Assembly (NCBI GenBank): GCA_001592805.2
Contig: CP051141.1
Location: 372,001 to 436,000, forward strand
Length of the DNA: 64,000 nucleotides
From: Peltaster fructicola
Lineage: Eukaryota > Ascomycota > Dothideomycetes
Reading direction: 5' to 3'
The notes under the pieces are model-generated. The model was not told where the DNA came from, ran no database searches, and saw only the letters and a list, made by a program, of their open reading frames with translations. Positions 22,467 through 32,952 of this stretch are shown here, piece after piece. Within the stretch, counting starts at the first letter, position 1; every line of letters begins with the position of its first letter. The position numbers and the translations under genes are program-made.

Positions 22467-23267
22467 TCATGGCTTGTAGGGTGCAATCTGCCTTCTTATC
22501 TCTATAGCTGGAGCATCAGCATAGACGACTGCGCTTGGCTTCTCGAACTTGAGATGGACTCTGTGAACAGTCGTATCCTTGAACAAATCCGAGACCATAT
22601 TGCTTAGCACGGCGTTGGCAAGTGACTCCAAAGTCTCGTATGCTGTGTCCTGAACGAAACGTACTATCGCTCTCTCGAGGCCTAGTAGTGAGTTCTTGGA
22701 GGTTGTGGGTACATTCATCGCTATCAGATCGCAGCTTAGCACAACAAGCTGCTGACCAGTCCTCTCACTCGCATTGACACCGATCAAAGTCATGATCTGT
22801 AGTTGTTTATAGCTTGTTCTGTCAACGACTGAAAGCTGTCCTCCTGCTGCGTCGAATGTTGTATTGGTTGACATCTCGACTACACCGCCGTGGGCGGACG
22901 CCTTGGGAAGCGTCAATGTGATCTCTGCGGCAGAGAGAACGAATTCGCTCTTGAAGCCCATCGTGTGGACGGTTGCAAAGATCACATCGAGCGTGTCTCT
23001 TGCCGGCATGACGATGGCACAGGCAGTCCGTATGTTCTTGCAAAGATGACCATAGTGTATGGTACTGTCGTCGAGGGTATCTGCCGCAGCAGCACTATCA
23101 AATGTAGTTCTTAGGGTGAGCTTGAGGCTGACGTTGCATGGTTGCACCTTGGCCTGATTCCAGATGTCGGGTGCTGCGACACCAGCAGGCAGTTGCAGGT
23201 TTTGCACATGAATCAAGTCGAGATTCTGCGTGGCATACTCGCCATTCAGTCTGAGATCATGGCTCAT
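22467..23267 (-). CDS. Protein with two dihydroneopterin aldolase (FolB)-like domains
   Basis: Single exon, 266 residues. Each half has the FolB/epimerase pattern: DIWNQAKVQPCNVSLKLTL and DSTIHYGHLCKNI in the first, and a second copy ending in YETLESLANAVLSNM with a strand ending VHRVHLKFEKPSA. In fungi, folate synthesis normally uses a FOL1 polypeptide that fuses two FolB copies to HPPK and DHPS. Here only the FolB pair is present and no HPPK or DHPS sequence follows in the next 400 bases. It could be a stand-alone paralog acting on dihydroneopterin or related pterins, or a divergent non-catalytic relative. It is tandem with STI1 on the same strand. Confidence 0.7.
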   Translation of the reverse strand: MSHDLRLNGEYATQNLDLIHVQNLQLPAGVAAPDIWNQAKVQPCNVSLKLTLRTTFDSAAAADTLDDSTIHYGHLCKNIRTACAIVMPARDTLDVIFATVHTMGFKSEFVLSAAEITLTLPKASAHGGVVEMSTNTTFDAAGGQLSVVDRTSYKQLQIMTLIGVNASERTGQQLVVLSCDLIAMNVPTTSKNSLLGLERAIVRFVQDTAYETLESLANAVLSNMVSDLFKDTTVHRVHLKFEKPSAVVYADAPAIEIRRQIAPYKP

Positions 23268-23694
23268 AGTCTTATGACTCGATGATGGTGAATCTGAAGG
23301 TGGCTGATCAGACAGTAGCGTATCAACGCGTCATTTCGAATTGTGAGCAACAACGCCGAAACTACGTGCACGAGAAGTGCAAGGTCATGTTATAGCGATT
23401 GAGGCTGCCGAGGTTTGACCGGTATATTTCCGCGTCGCTCAGTATGTAGTTCGGTTGACAACTCGACTGTGCAGCGATGAAGAGATACACATTCGTACCC
23501 TCATGCTATGCTATATCGTGCTCATTCGCACACTTCTATTGACTCTGTTGACCTGCTCATTCGACCAGGACATCAAGCTGACATGGAGAAAAGACGAATT
23601 GTGGTATTTCTTTGATACACATACTCGTGACCCACGCTATGCTATACCTTGCTAACCTACACACTCCTTCCAGATCCGATCACCTCCCAATCGA
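23268..23694. other. Intergenic region between FolB-like gene and STI1
   Basis: 427 bases holding the FolB-gene promoter and STI1 3' UTR. Short forward frames have no recognised content. Confidence 0.45.
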
Positions 23695-25437
23695 TCACCT
23701 GCCCAACCTTATGACATTTGCTGCCATGAGCTTCATCAGTTTGGTCTTAATGCTGGCGTTCCGCATGTGTTCTTGCAGAGCAGCTGGGTCGTTCTTTGCC
23801 TGCTGCAAGATGCTCTGCATGACTGGATCCTGCAGGATAGCCATGATTTCGGGATCACGCTGGATACGTGCTTGTGCCTGCTCTTCCGTCTCGCCCTCGT
23901 GTGCAGTGTACTGAGCCTGCAGTGCCTTTTGGATTTGCTGCTCGATCTCGCGTGCATTCTTGCCATCCTTGTCGTGCTCCGTGGCATCGTTACAAGCATC
24001 AACACAGCGGTTGTATTCCTTCATGACAAACAGGGCTTGTGCCTTGCGCAGGTAGGCACGGATAAAGTTTGGATCGCGTTTGATAGCCTCGTCACAGTCC
24101 TGAACGGCAGACGGCAGTGTGACAAGCTTGATCAGACACGCGGCACGGTTGCTCCATCCTCGTGGATCGTCTGGCGCACGCTTGATCATCTCTGTGTATG
24201 CTTCCACTGCACCTGGCCAGTCCTGGTCCTTGAACTTCTGGTTGCCGAGTTCGCGAGCCTCATCGGCCTTCTGTGGGTCTAGGTATGCGTTCTTCTCTGC
24301 TACAATTTTGGCCTTCTCTGCAGCTCGCAGCTTGGCAAGGATCTCGGGTGTGCGATGCTCAGTCAAACTGCGTTGGTAGTACTCGACTGCATTGGCGAGG
24401 TCGCCCTGCTTCTCGTATGCGCTTCCCATGCGGCCGAAAGCCTTGGCGATGACCTTGAAGTCTGCGAAGACTTCACGGCCATACTCAATGGCTTGTTTAC
24501 AGTCCTCGATAGCGGCTGCGTAGTCGCCCTTCTCAAATTGAGCTGCTGATCGGTTCGTCATGTATGTGATGTCGTGGTGCTTCTCCCATGCATTTGTGTA
24601 GTGCTTGATGGCCTCATCGAACTGCCTGCTCTTGTATGCCTTTGTTCCCAGAGCTTTCTCAGCGTCCGCCTCCTCCTTGGCCTTCTTTGCTGCGACGGTC
24701 TCTTCATCTTCAGGCTCTGGCTCAGGTTCTGGCTCAGGAGCCTTCTTTGTCTCTGCTGGTGCTGGTCGTGCATCCTTCATCTCCACATCCTCTTCGACCT
24801 CACGTGCACCACTGGCACCTTGTGCTGCCTCGCCGGGGTTGCCGAATGACATGTCGATGCCCAGCAACACGCTCATGACCTGCATCATGCGTGGGTCGCC
24901 AAGCTCTTGTGCGAATGCATTTGGGTTGGTCTTCAGATTTTGGAGCTTAGCCATGAATGCTGGGTCGCCTAGCAACGAGGAAGTCTTTGGGTTGTTGGCC
25001 AGCTTTTGTATCATCTGAGGATCGTTGAACATGTTGCCGAGACCTCCCATCGGATCGGAGACGCCATCTGCGCGACCTTCTGCGTCGATCGCCCGCTTCA
25101 CTGACTCAAGACCTGATTTTGCTTGTGCATTCGCCGAGTCGAGCTTCAAAGCCTCTTCGTAGGCATCCAGAGCACCGATGAGGTCGCCTGTACCGTGCAG
25201 GGCGGCTCCCTTTCGTCCCCATCCTTTTGCCCAGTCAGGCTTGATCTCAGTTGTCTTGGTTGCGTCTTCGAGTGCCTTGTCGAACTGCTTCAGCGATGCG
25301 TAGGCGCCTGATCGGTTGGAGTACAGGACATGGTTGCTTGGTTCCAGGGCAATTGCGTCTCCGAACTTCTGTGCTGCGCCTTCGAAATCTTTCGCGGCGA
25401 ACAATTTGTTACCCTCAGCCTTGAGAGCGTCCGCCAT
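23695..25437 (-). CDS. STI1: Hsp70/Hsp90 co-chaperone Sti1 (Hop)
   Basis: Single exon, 580 residues, the usual Sti1 length. Order of parts: TPR1 (about 1-110, starts ALKAEGNKLFAAKDFEGA), DP1 with Asn-Pro and Asp-Pro repeats (about 135-200), a Glu/Pro acidic linker, TPR2A (about 260-370), TPR2B (about 395-510) and C-terminal DP2 (RDPEIMAILQDPVMQSIL). TPR domains clamp the EEVD tails of Hsp70 and Hsp90 and pass clients between them in the cytosol. A candidate heat shock element lies upstream, consistent with the family's heat induction. Confidence 0.95.
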   Translation of the reverse strand: MADALKAEGNKLFAAKDFEGAAQKFGDAIALEPSNHVLYSNRSGAYASLKQFDKALEDATKTTEIKPDWAKGWGRKGAALHGTGDLIGALDAYEEALKLDSANAQAKSGLESVKRAIDAEGRADGVSDPMGGLGNMFNDPQMIQKLANNPKTSSLLGDPAFMAKLQNLKTNPNAFAQELGDPRMMQVMSVLLGIDMSFGNPGEAAQGASGAREVEEDVEMKDARPAPAETKKAPEPEPEPEPEDEETVAAKKAKEEADAEKALGTKAYKSRQFDEAIKHYTNAWEKHHDITYMTNRSAAQFEKGDYAAAIEDCKQAIEYGREVFADFKVIAKAFGRMGSAYEKQGDLANAVEYYQRSLTEHRTPEILAKLRAAEKAKIVAEKNAYLDPQKADEARELGNQKFKDQDWPGAVEAYTEMIKRAPDDPRGWSNRAACLIKLVTLPSAVQDCDEAIKRDPNFIRAYLRKAQALFVMKEYNRCVDACNDATEHDKDGKNAREIEQQIQKALQAQYTAHEGETEEQAQARIQRDPEIMAILQDPVMQSILQQAKNDPAALQEHMRNASIKTKLMKLMAANVIRLGR

Positions 25438-25920
25438 GGTGTGTGTCTTGCTGTGGGATGAGATGCTTTATGTCTTCTCGCTCACTTGCAGTCGAAGTCG
25501 TTTGGTCTCGAAGAAGATGTGGCAGTTCATGAAGAAAGGCAATTGCTAGCATAAACAGAAGACTCTAGAATGTATGAAGCTTTGACATTCACTGTGGGGC
25601 GACATCACCACTTCGAGCCCGTGCTAGCAGGGCTTAGTCTTCCGGCTCCTACGCCAAATCTCAATAATAACGACACTACACCGATGTATCGGAGACTTTC
25701 CCGGTAGCAATGGATGAGGCTCAGCTGGTCGACCAGAGCTACAATATTTGAGGGTGCGTCCGGTGGCAGCATTCGAGCGAACGGAGCGAGACGTTTTCTG
25801 AACCGACCTCTGAGGCAGCGGTCCACGCCGTTGGTAGCTTGTACTGTACACGCAACGGCAATCCAGAACGCTGAACCATACGCACCCTTGCAGAGCAGCT
25901 CGTTGCAGTATCTTGGCTCC
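25438..25920. other. Divergent intergenic region STI1 / lipid-droplet hydrolase
   Basis: 483 bases with both promoters and the candidate heat shock elements. The forward frame of the hydrolase extends up to 25714, but the preferred start is 25921. Confidence 0.55.
25526..25590 (-). promoter_or_regulatory. Candidate heat shock elements upstream of STI1
   Basis: A perfect TTC-AT-GAA inverted pair (25526-25533) is followed by a GAA-like unit. At 25564-25590 there is TCTAGAA, then a GAA-gc-TTT unit and a TTC. These lie about 90-155 bases upstream of the STI1 ATG, between STI1 and the divergent hydrolase gene. Hsf1 binds alternating nGAAn units. Spacing is imperfect, so this is a suggestion. Confidence 0.4.
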
Positions 25921-27079
25921 ATGTCTTTCTTCCAGCCAAGGACTAAACTCCAAGATGAGGTCGACTTCGTAACTACGACAGATCATGCCTCACAATGCTT
26001 GCTCTTCTACGTGCCCGGAAATCCGGGCTATATAGAGTACTACACCCAGTTCTTGTACTACGTCTCGCAGATGCTGAATCGAAGGAAGGAAACTAGCGAT
26101 CGTTCACGTCCGACCCAGTATCATATCCACGGAGAGAGCTTAGCAGGATTCCAATTGCAGAGCCATCTCCCTCGGCAACCATACAGCCTGGACGAAATCA
26201 AGGAGCGGCTGATCAAACGCATCGATGACAAAGCTGCGGAAATCATCAAGGCTCGTGGTCTTAAGCAGGACAAATTGCCTGTCGTCCTCATTGGGCACAG
26301 CATTGGAACATGGCTGATCCTAGAGGCTATTGAATCGGCTTCCAAAAAGGCCTCAACCTTTCGTTCTGCCAAGATCTCGGCCGGTATATTGCTGTTTCCT
26401 ACTGTGCTTGACCTGGCAAAGAGCCCGAATGGCCTCAGATTGGGAGTAGGTTGCAAGTATGGTAGCGAGATTGCCAATGCTGACTACAAGCAGTGGATCT
26501 TGCAATATAGACACACTGCTGTAGTGTTGTCGCTCATTACTCGCATACTCTTCTTCCTGATACCTCTCATCGCTCTGACACCATTGCTTGAAGTGCTGCT
26601 GCGAATGCCATACCACTCAGCACTTGTCACTGCCTCGTTCCTCAAGAAGGGCGGCGGTGTGCGTCAAGGATTGTAAGTCACTCCGTACATCCCGTAGTGT
26701 AACGCTGATCTTGAGTCTCAGGCATATGGCGCGAGATGAATTGGCACAAGTGCGTGAGGACGTCTGGTCAGATGCTCTTTGGGGAGTGCAGAGTCCTTCA
26801 TTGTCGACCAAGGAGGCGAAAACGCTCGCAAAGGATATTGTTGGCTCGCCTGTAAAGCTGTATTTCTACTGGGGCTCCAACGACCACTGGGTTGCCAATG
26901 CTACCAGAGACGCTGTCATCGCCAGGCGCGCACAGACTGCAGCGGCAGACGACAGAGGCAAGCCGGTTATGCACATAGATTCGCATGGCCTACCTCATGC
27001 CTTTGCATTGCACGATCGAGATGCTCGATTAGTCGCGGACAAGGTTGCTGGCTGGATCGAAGAGTTGCGCGATTGCTAG
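25921..27079 (+). CDS. Lipid droplet-associated serine hydrolase (LDAH family)
   Basis: Exons 25921-26672 and 26722-27079 (49-base intron, GTAAGT donor, CTCAG acceptor) give 369 residues. The oxyanion-type motif is YVPGNPGYIEYY (about 30-41). The nucleophile elbow is GHSIG with Ser near residue 127. The acid is probably Asp in SNDHWV and the base His in GLPHAFAL, completing an alpha/beta-hydrolase triad. This matches the LDAH/DUF2305 family (yeast YPR147C), found on lipid droplets with weak lipase or esterase activity and a role in sterol or triglyceride storage. The hydrophobic stretch LITRILFFLIPLIALTPLL could be the droplet or ER anchor. The start MSFFQPRTK is chosen because upstream in-frame sequence is unlike the family. 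Confidence 0.82.
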
Positions 27080-27700
27080 AGCAATTTGCTGGATACAGCT
27101 TCATCTACCTCAAGCGTGTCAGTACTCACAGTAATCCAAGCCTCTTTTCATCGACTCAATATGTCTCAAGAAGCGCGGCATCGTCATCGTGGAGTGTTCG
27201 TATGAGGTTATTGTGTACTGATTGTATTCCCCTGGCTGGGCCGTTGAGCTTCCTAGGGTCATGCAGGCCTCGACAAAGGCTGCGTGGATACGTGGAGCCG
27301 CAGGCCAGACGCTTGTGATTATATCCGGATGTGACCTCTACCGTTGGAAGCTCATATAAGACGATGTCTGCTAAGAGCTCTCACAGGTGTCGAAGCTCAT
27401 ATGGACAAGCTCTGCATTGTAATGAGATACCAGGCCTGCTGACATGGCAGAATTGCAATGAACGGACCAAGTGGTTCGTCTGGAAATAAACGAGAAGACG
27501 ATCTGTTGACCAACGACGCGCTATCTTAAGGTTCAGGTTGGTGTGGCTGCACCTCACATGTAACAGAGGGGTGGTGTCGCATGCTCACTCTCCCTTCTGT
27601 CATCATCCTTGCATCTCTTATCATTCGCATGCTGTGCTGGCACAGACGATTTTCTTCGTACCTAGACATGTAAGCAGCCTATCAGCTGCACTGAGAGAAT
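27080..27700. other. Intergenic region
   Basis: 621 bases between the hydrolase 3' end and the FYVE-RING gene start. Nothing recognisable. Confidence 0.45.
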
Positions 27701-28987
27701 ATGGACCACAATCAGTTCCACACAGTTGGCGCCACCACAGCAGCTCAGTCAAGGACTCTGGACAGGAATGCTGTACGACCTCTACCTCCACGACCAAGAA
27801 CTCCGCGCGCAGATTCTTCAGATCGCAAGCGTCGGCTCACATCTCCTGACCAAGGCAGAGCCCACACGTTCACTATGACCGCAGGAAGCCATTATCATTC
27901 ACTCGCGAATCATCCAGGACGAGGCCACGACGATCTCGCTGCACGAGTACTTCCACACTTCAGACAGTCACAGGGTCCTACGATGTCCGACATAGTGCCA
28001 CCTATCCCTCAGTGGCAGCCAGACGAGGATGTTCAGAAGTGCCCAGTCTGTCAGCAGGAATTCACTCTCTTCTTCAGGAAGCATCACTGCAGGAAGTGTG
28101 GAAAGGTTGTCTGTGGCGATTGCTCACGACATCGCATCACTGTACCTCTGAGATTTGTCGCGCAGCCGCCTTGGGCAGCAGATTCGATTCTTCAATACCC
28201 GGGAGCATCTGCACCAGTACGAGTGTGCAATCCTTGTGTCCCAGACCCGTGGTCGCCCACCGAGAACGAGCAGCCGCCTCCAGTACCTCCTCCTGATACG
28301 AGACCACGAGCCTTCAACCGATACAGCTTGCCACCTCCACCACCTTCTGGAATGCCAGGACATGCTCACAGGCACAGCTCTGATGTGTCTCGTCATTACA
28401 GACAACACGAACAGCATATGCCTCCGCAGCCTGGTCAGATCGCTTACAGACGACTTGCACCTGGCATAGCGTATGGCAGTCCTCAAGCACAGAGTCAATC
28501 ATTAGACACTCGATCACAACTTGCGGCGACACCAGCACAACCCACACCTGCGCCACGACGGATAGTGAAAGAGGAGGATGAGTGTCCAGTCTGTGGTGTA
28601 GAGCTGGCCCCAGGCGATGCTACAAGAGAAGCCCATATTGCCAGCTGTGTCACGACTAGATTTGGCTCTCTCGACACCGCACGTACTCCACCTGTTCCAA
28701 GCTCAGTTGATGATGCTGGTATCGTGAGCTCTTCATCAGACCCAGCCAGCCGAGCTAGAGCGCAGAGCTATCGCTCTCGAGGACTGTATCAATACAAGGC
28801 TACAGAGAAAGACTGCGTTGATGGTGAGGGCGAAGAACAAGAGTGTCCGATATGCTTTGAGGAGTTCCAACCAGGAGAGACTCTTGGCAGGCTAGAGTGC
28901 CTTTGCCGTTTCCACCACAAGTGTATCCGTGAATGGTGGGTGCGAAGAGGACCAGGAATGTGTCCGGTTCACGCAAGTCACGAGTGA
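27701..28987 (+). CDS. FYVE and RING zinc-finger protein, probable endosomal/vacuolar E3 ubiquitin ligase
   Basis: Single exon, 428 residues. A FYVE domain at about 105-175 has the WxxD motif (WQPDEDVQKC), the basic RKHHCRKCG motif that binds PI3P, and the closing VRVCNPCV. Pro/His-rich linker sequence follows. A C2HC-type finger (ECPVCGVELAPGD...HIASC) lies near 290-315. A C-terminal RING-like finger, ECPICFEEFQPGE to HKCIREWWVR, ends in an atypical final pair (MCPVHASHE), where a His appears close to the usual Cys. Yeast Pib1 combines FYVE and RING in a smaller protein and ubiquitinates on endosomes. PI3P membrane targeting is seen in the motif; ligase activity is inferred. Confidence 0.82.
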   Translation: MDHNQFHTVGATTAAQSRTLDRNAVRPLPPRPRTPRADSSDRKRRLTSPDQGRAHTFTMTAGSHYHSLANHPGRGHDDLAARVLPHFRQSQGPTMSDIVPPIPQWQPDEDVQKCPVCQQEFTLFFRKHHCRKCGKVVCGDCSRHRITVPLRFVAQPPWAADSILQYPGASAPVRVCNPCVPDPWSPTENEQPPPVPPPDTRPRAFNRYSLPPPPPSGMPGHAHRHSSDVSRHYRQHEQHMPPQPGQIAYRRLAPGIAYGSPQAQSQSLDTRSQLAATPAQPTPAPRRIVKEEDECPVCGVELAPGDATREAHIASCVTTRFGSLDTARTPPVPSSVDDAGIVSSSSDPASRARAQSYRSRGLYQYKATEKDCVDGEGEEQECPICFEEFQPGETLGRLECLCRFHHKCIREWWVRRGPGMCPVHASHE

Positions 28988-29111
28988 CATTCAAGCCAGA
29001 ACACTGTTCTTGAGCGTTGGCAGACAATCTTTGTTATTGAGCATGGCGTTGGTAGAGAATGATACACTGGTTGTTAAGGCTTATATAACGAAGCAATGAA
29101 GATGACGATTA

Positions 29112-31909
29112 TTATGCTACGCCGCTGTGCTCCCATTCAGTGTCGATGACCACTTCTCCTTTGTTGACTTCTCGGCGTACGCTCGATGCGTTGACCACCG
29201 CGATGTGGTTCTTGATGTACTCGGCTCGCTCCTGCATGCGCTTGTTGGGAGTACGGATCTGACATCTGCGCAATATCTATGTCGTGCATAATCTGAGTAT
29301 TGATTGGTGTGAAGCCTTGATCACCTGCCGGAAGACCACGAGGTCCACTGTGAGCTCGACTATGGCTGCTATGGCCTGTCTTCCTTGGTCTCATGTGCTG
29401 GTGGAAGTTTGGCATTCGTGGTTGGAGACCAACGGCGAACGGCGAATTCGTGACAGGTATCGCAGCGCTTGCAGACATGTATGGTGGTGCCATGACAGGA
29501 AATGGCGCAATCGGAACGTTACTGACCGGTACTGTCGGTATGTGCGCCGTTGGTGACGGTGGCTTTGAAGCGTGAGACGGATGTGCCGAACCTGGGTTGG
29601 TATCACTACCAGGTAGATGCCAGTTGAACGGCTGGAAGAGCATCTGCTGATGTCCTTGGAGCCCCGAGTCCTCGAGCAGAAATAGTCCCGTACTGCCCAT
29701 GACCTGGGCGTTTGTGAGTGTTGTGTCCATGCTCAGGTCCATTGCAAACGTCATGTCGAGCTTCGGTTGTGCCAGAGACGGACGTCGAGACATCTCATGT
29801 GCAGCCTCCCGCTCTTGCTTACGCATATTCAGCTGTGCCAGCCCGTCCGAGATGCGTCTCACAGCCATATTCGCCAGTGCATGCACCCCGAACTTATCCA
29901 ATTGTGTGAAGACAACATAGGCCTGGTTGAGTAACCACTCATTGTGGTGATTGTCTGTTTCCCAAGCATCCAGTATCAGTATCATACAAGCATTGAATGC
30001 TTGTTGTCCCAGCGTCCAGCAGATCAATACTGCTTGCTCTCGATGGTAGAAGAACAAGAACGTTTGAAGTAGCGAAATCGACGAGTTGATGACCAGAGCT
30101 CGACCGCGTATCGGTGCAGGGTGTAGTAATTGCTGCTCGGGACTGTAGTATGTTGCTGAAGTAGGCAAAGAGTTGGATCTGGAGGAGGACGGTAGAGCTG
30201 AGGGAGAATTGGTGGCATGCATTGTTCGTTCTTGTCGTTGACGGTTGAGCAGCACAATGAAGCACTGCACTTTTGCAAATAATGCTAGAGCATGTCAGCA
30301 GATGTCAGAGACCCTTGAGACGACTCACATGCTGCCATGGATCCGAGAGGCCATTCTGGGAGATTGGTCTCTGCTCTTGGCCAGCTCTCGTTAAATTGCA
30401 GTGCTTCAGGCATTGTGTCCCACAGACCCATAAGCTTGTCGGTGAACTCGTCTATCCTGGACACACTCATGAGACCGTCCGACCCTAGGATCTGTCGAGC
30501 AAGCACTGTGAAGTGATTGACAAACTCTCCCAGCCGAAGTGTCGTTGGATCTGTAGTCAACGGCTCTGGCAAAGGACAGTCACCGAGCCCAGAGATGCCG
30601 AGTGGTCTGCCCAAAGTCACAGAGTAGTGCTGATCCATGTGTAGCATCCACCACCAAAGTGTCTGACGAGTGGCGCATTCACGTAACGGTGGTGCAGGAT
30701 CGAGGTATTTGGGATTGCGGTGCAGGCCGATCGAATGTGCCAGTCGAATAGTCGTACCGAAGAGTGTCCAGGCATCGAGAAAACGACCACTGTTCGTAAG
30801 GTATGGTCCCATGAGCAGCAACGTTTCCAGGCAGAGTAGTGTCGGTTGATTCATGAACGATGCCATTCGAAGAGCCTGCATGCTCGCAGCGACTGAATCA
30901 CTTAGCAAGCGTCACAATGTCCTTGGAGCACTTACTGTAGACATCTGCTCGTCTGGTAGCTTTCGCGATCTCGCCTTCAACCCATTGACCACCAGCACGA
31001 TCCCAAACACCAACCTGCATGCCCGTTGCAAGCATTGCAAACAGGAGTGCAAGCATGTCAGGGTGTGATTTGGCGTTGGCTTCAGCATCAGCCAGGAACC
31101 GCTCGATCTCCTTTGTAGACACGTCCTCTGCAGGCATGTGCGGAAAGGACGTCGCGTTGGCTCGACGCTTGAACATGTCGATACAGGTGAACAGCTCGTC
31201 TAGCTCTGGTAGCACTGCCAACAGCCCGGAAGTGTCGTCCCAGGACTTCAGGATATGAAATGGATACATTGATGCCTCGACTCGATACATCTCTCTGGCC
31301 TTAGGCACTGTGTGAGTGAGAGAGTGGTTGCCGATGCTCAGATTAGCAAACTACACCGTTAGTCATCCTCATCGTTTTGGCGATCGACTTACGTCTGAGA
31401 CAACATTAGCCAGTCCAGGTGTACCAAAGTACAGATTCTCAGATCGATCACTGGTCTTGAAACGACGTTGACGTGCTGCTGCTGCTCGGGCAGACGCTTT
31501 AGAGGTCGACCTGTCAGGAGACTCGTCTTCTTCGGAATCGTCATTGGACGCATTGAGTCGAGCAGCTTGTAGTCGCTCTCTCAGACGTTGTACTTCGACC
31601 CGAAGCTTACGTATTTCGTATGATTGCTGAATGGGACTGTAGTCATTACCTTCCCCAACGACGAATTGGCATTCTTTCGGATGGCCACGAGCACAACAGG
31701 CTGAGCATGGCTTTGTTCGGTCGCACTGTGAATATAAGTTGAGATCAAGAACATAGACCTCCCAAAAGTACCTTGACCTTACGTTCCCTACACTTTGTGC
31801 ACGATAATAGCTGTCGTGGTTGAGGTTTCCGCTTCGAAGAGCCTTGAGCTGTGTCTGTAGAACCTCGCACAGGAGCAGACGTCGTATAGCCAGGCCAGGA
31901 TGAAGCCAT
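29112..31909 (-). CDS. Zn2Cys6 fungal-specific transcription factor; C-terminus in a shifted frame
   Basis: Five exons: 31772-31909, 31393-31725, 30936-31350, 30329-30892 and 29112-30284, with introns of 42-46 bases, all in phase. The zinc cluster is split by intron 1: CTKCRERKVK then CDRTKPCSAC, followed by a coiled linker (SYEIRKLRVEVQRLRERLQ) that may dimerise. The middle matches the fungal_trans regulatory domain (RLAHSIGLHRN, RQTLWWWMLHMDQHYS). The reading frame of the last exon would stop at 29137, but after about 29260 another frame gives a more protein-like end (MQERAEYIKNHIAVVN and later EVVIDTEWEHS) to a TAA at 29112-29114. One extra base would explain this. Length would be about 873 residues. 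Target genes are unknown. Confidence 0.8.
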
Positions 31910-32952
31910 AAGAGTAATGAAGATGTTGTTGATAAGGTCGAGACGGTGACCGAGTCCATGGGTAAAGAGTTGCAGTGATGCACAACATGCTGTCTACACC
32001 GTAGTGACGGGAACTACCAAATAGGTAGAACGATATAGCGTAGATCGGAAGACATTTGGTTGTTTTAGGCAGTGGCTCAAAGAATGGAGCATGCTGCAGA
32101 TGTCTCTGACACGCAGCAGACTAGACGAGCTGTGCAAGAACGGGTAGACAGAACGTCAGTCTGTCTTGAGGCGACACCTGGGTGACTAGAGGGGCTCAGC
32201 CAGGACAGGTTGTGTAGGAGGGAGGCGTCAGTGTGCTCAAGACGTGGCGCACCAACGAGAGCTCTCCGGCTCTGGTTGCGCCAACACTCACCATGTCATC
32301 TTATGCTGGCAAGACACAAGAGCTGTGTATAGTGACATCCTCGGACACGTCTATTGGGGCGCACATGCCGTACTGAATAGACAGGCATGCCGCCGTACCA
32401 GTGCTGATCCATGGCCATTGGTGCTGGCATCAGAAGCTCGGCACTGTTGTGGATGCGGAGAGTACTCTTCCAGAGAGCCTTGTACACTGACGAATGTGTG
32501 AGCATTCGAGCACCAACACACCTCTTGACCGCCTTGACGGCTCGCATCTGCTGAGCCATACCGACCTTCTGGCTATGGCAGATCGATTGGAGCCTGCATT
32601 AGTGATCCAAGGATCGACTAGGTTGTAACACGTTGTGAAGGATGTGTTCGCTCATGCATGCTCTACATGTGTTCGGGCGATTGTGCTCGGCGCCACGTCC
32701 CATCTCAAGTCTCATGCAGGAGGTTTTATACTGGTGATTGCTCAATCCTACCACGATCTCGTAGTTCGAGGTGCATGCGCATCAAATCTGCGAGTGGTTC
32801 CGTAACGAACATCTCGAGGGCTGGTGGCGAGAGAATGCTAGCAACGCAATTAGCCAGGAAACGTGTGAGTTGCAGGTGTTGAGACAAGAGATGGAAGGAG
32901 GGCGTCCTAGGACCATAGCTTCTGAACGCGCTGATTGGCTGACGAGCTCGGT
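31910..32952. other. Gene-poor stretch upstream of the transcription factor
   Basis: About 1 kb. Open frames of up to 87 codons (for example 32296-32559, minus) have no recognised motif. It may contain a long promoter or 5' UTR for the transcription factor. Confidence 0.4.
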
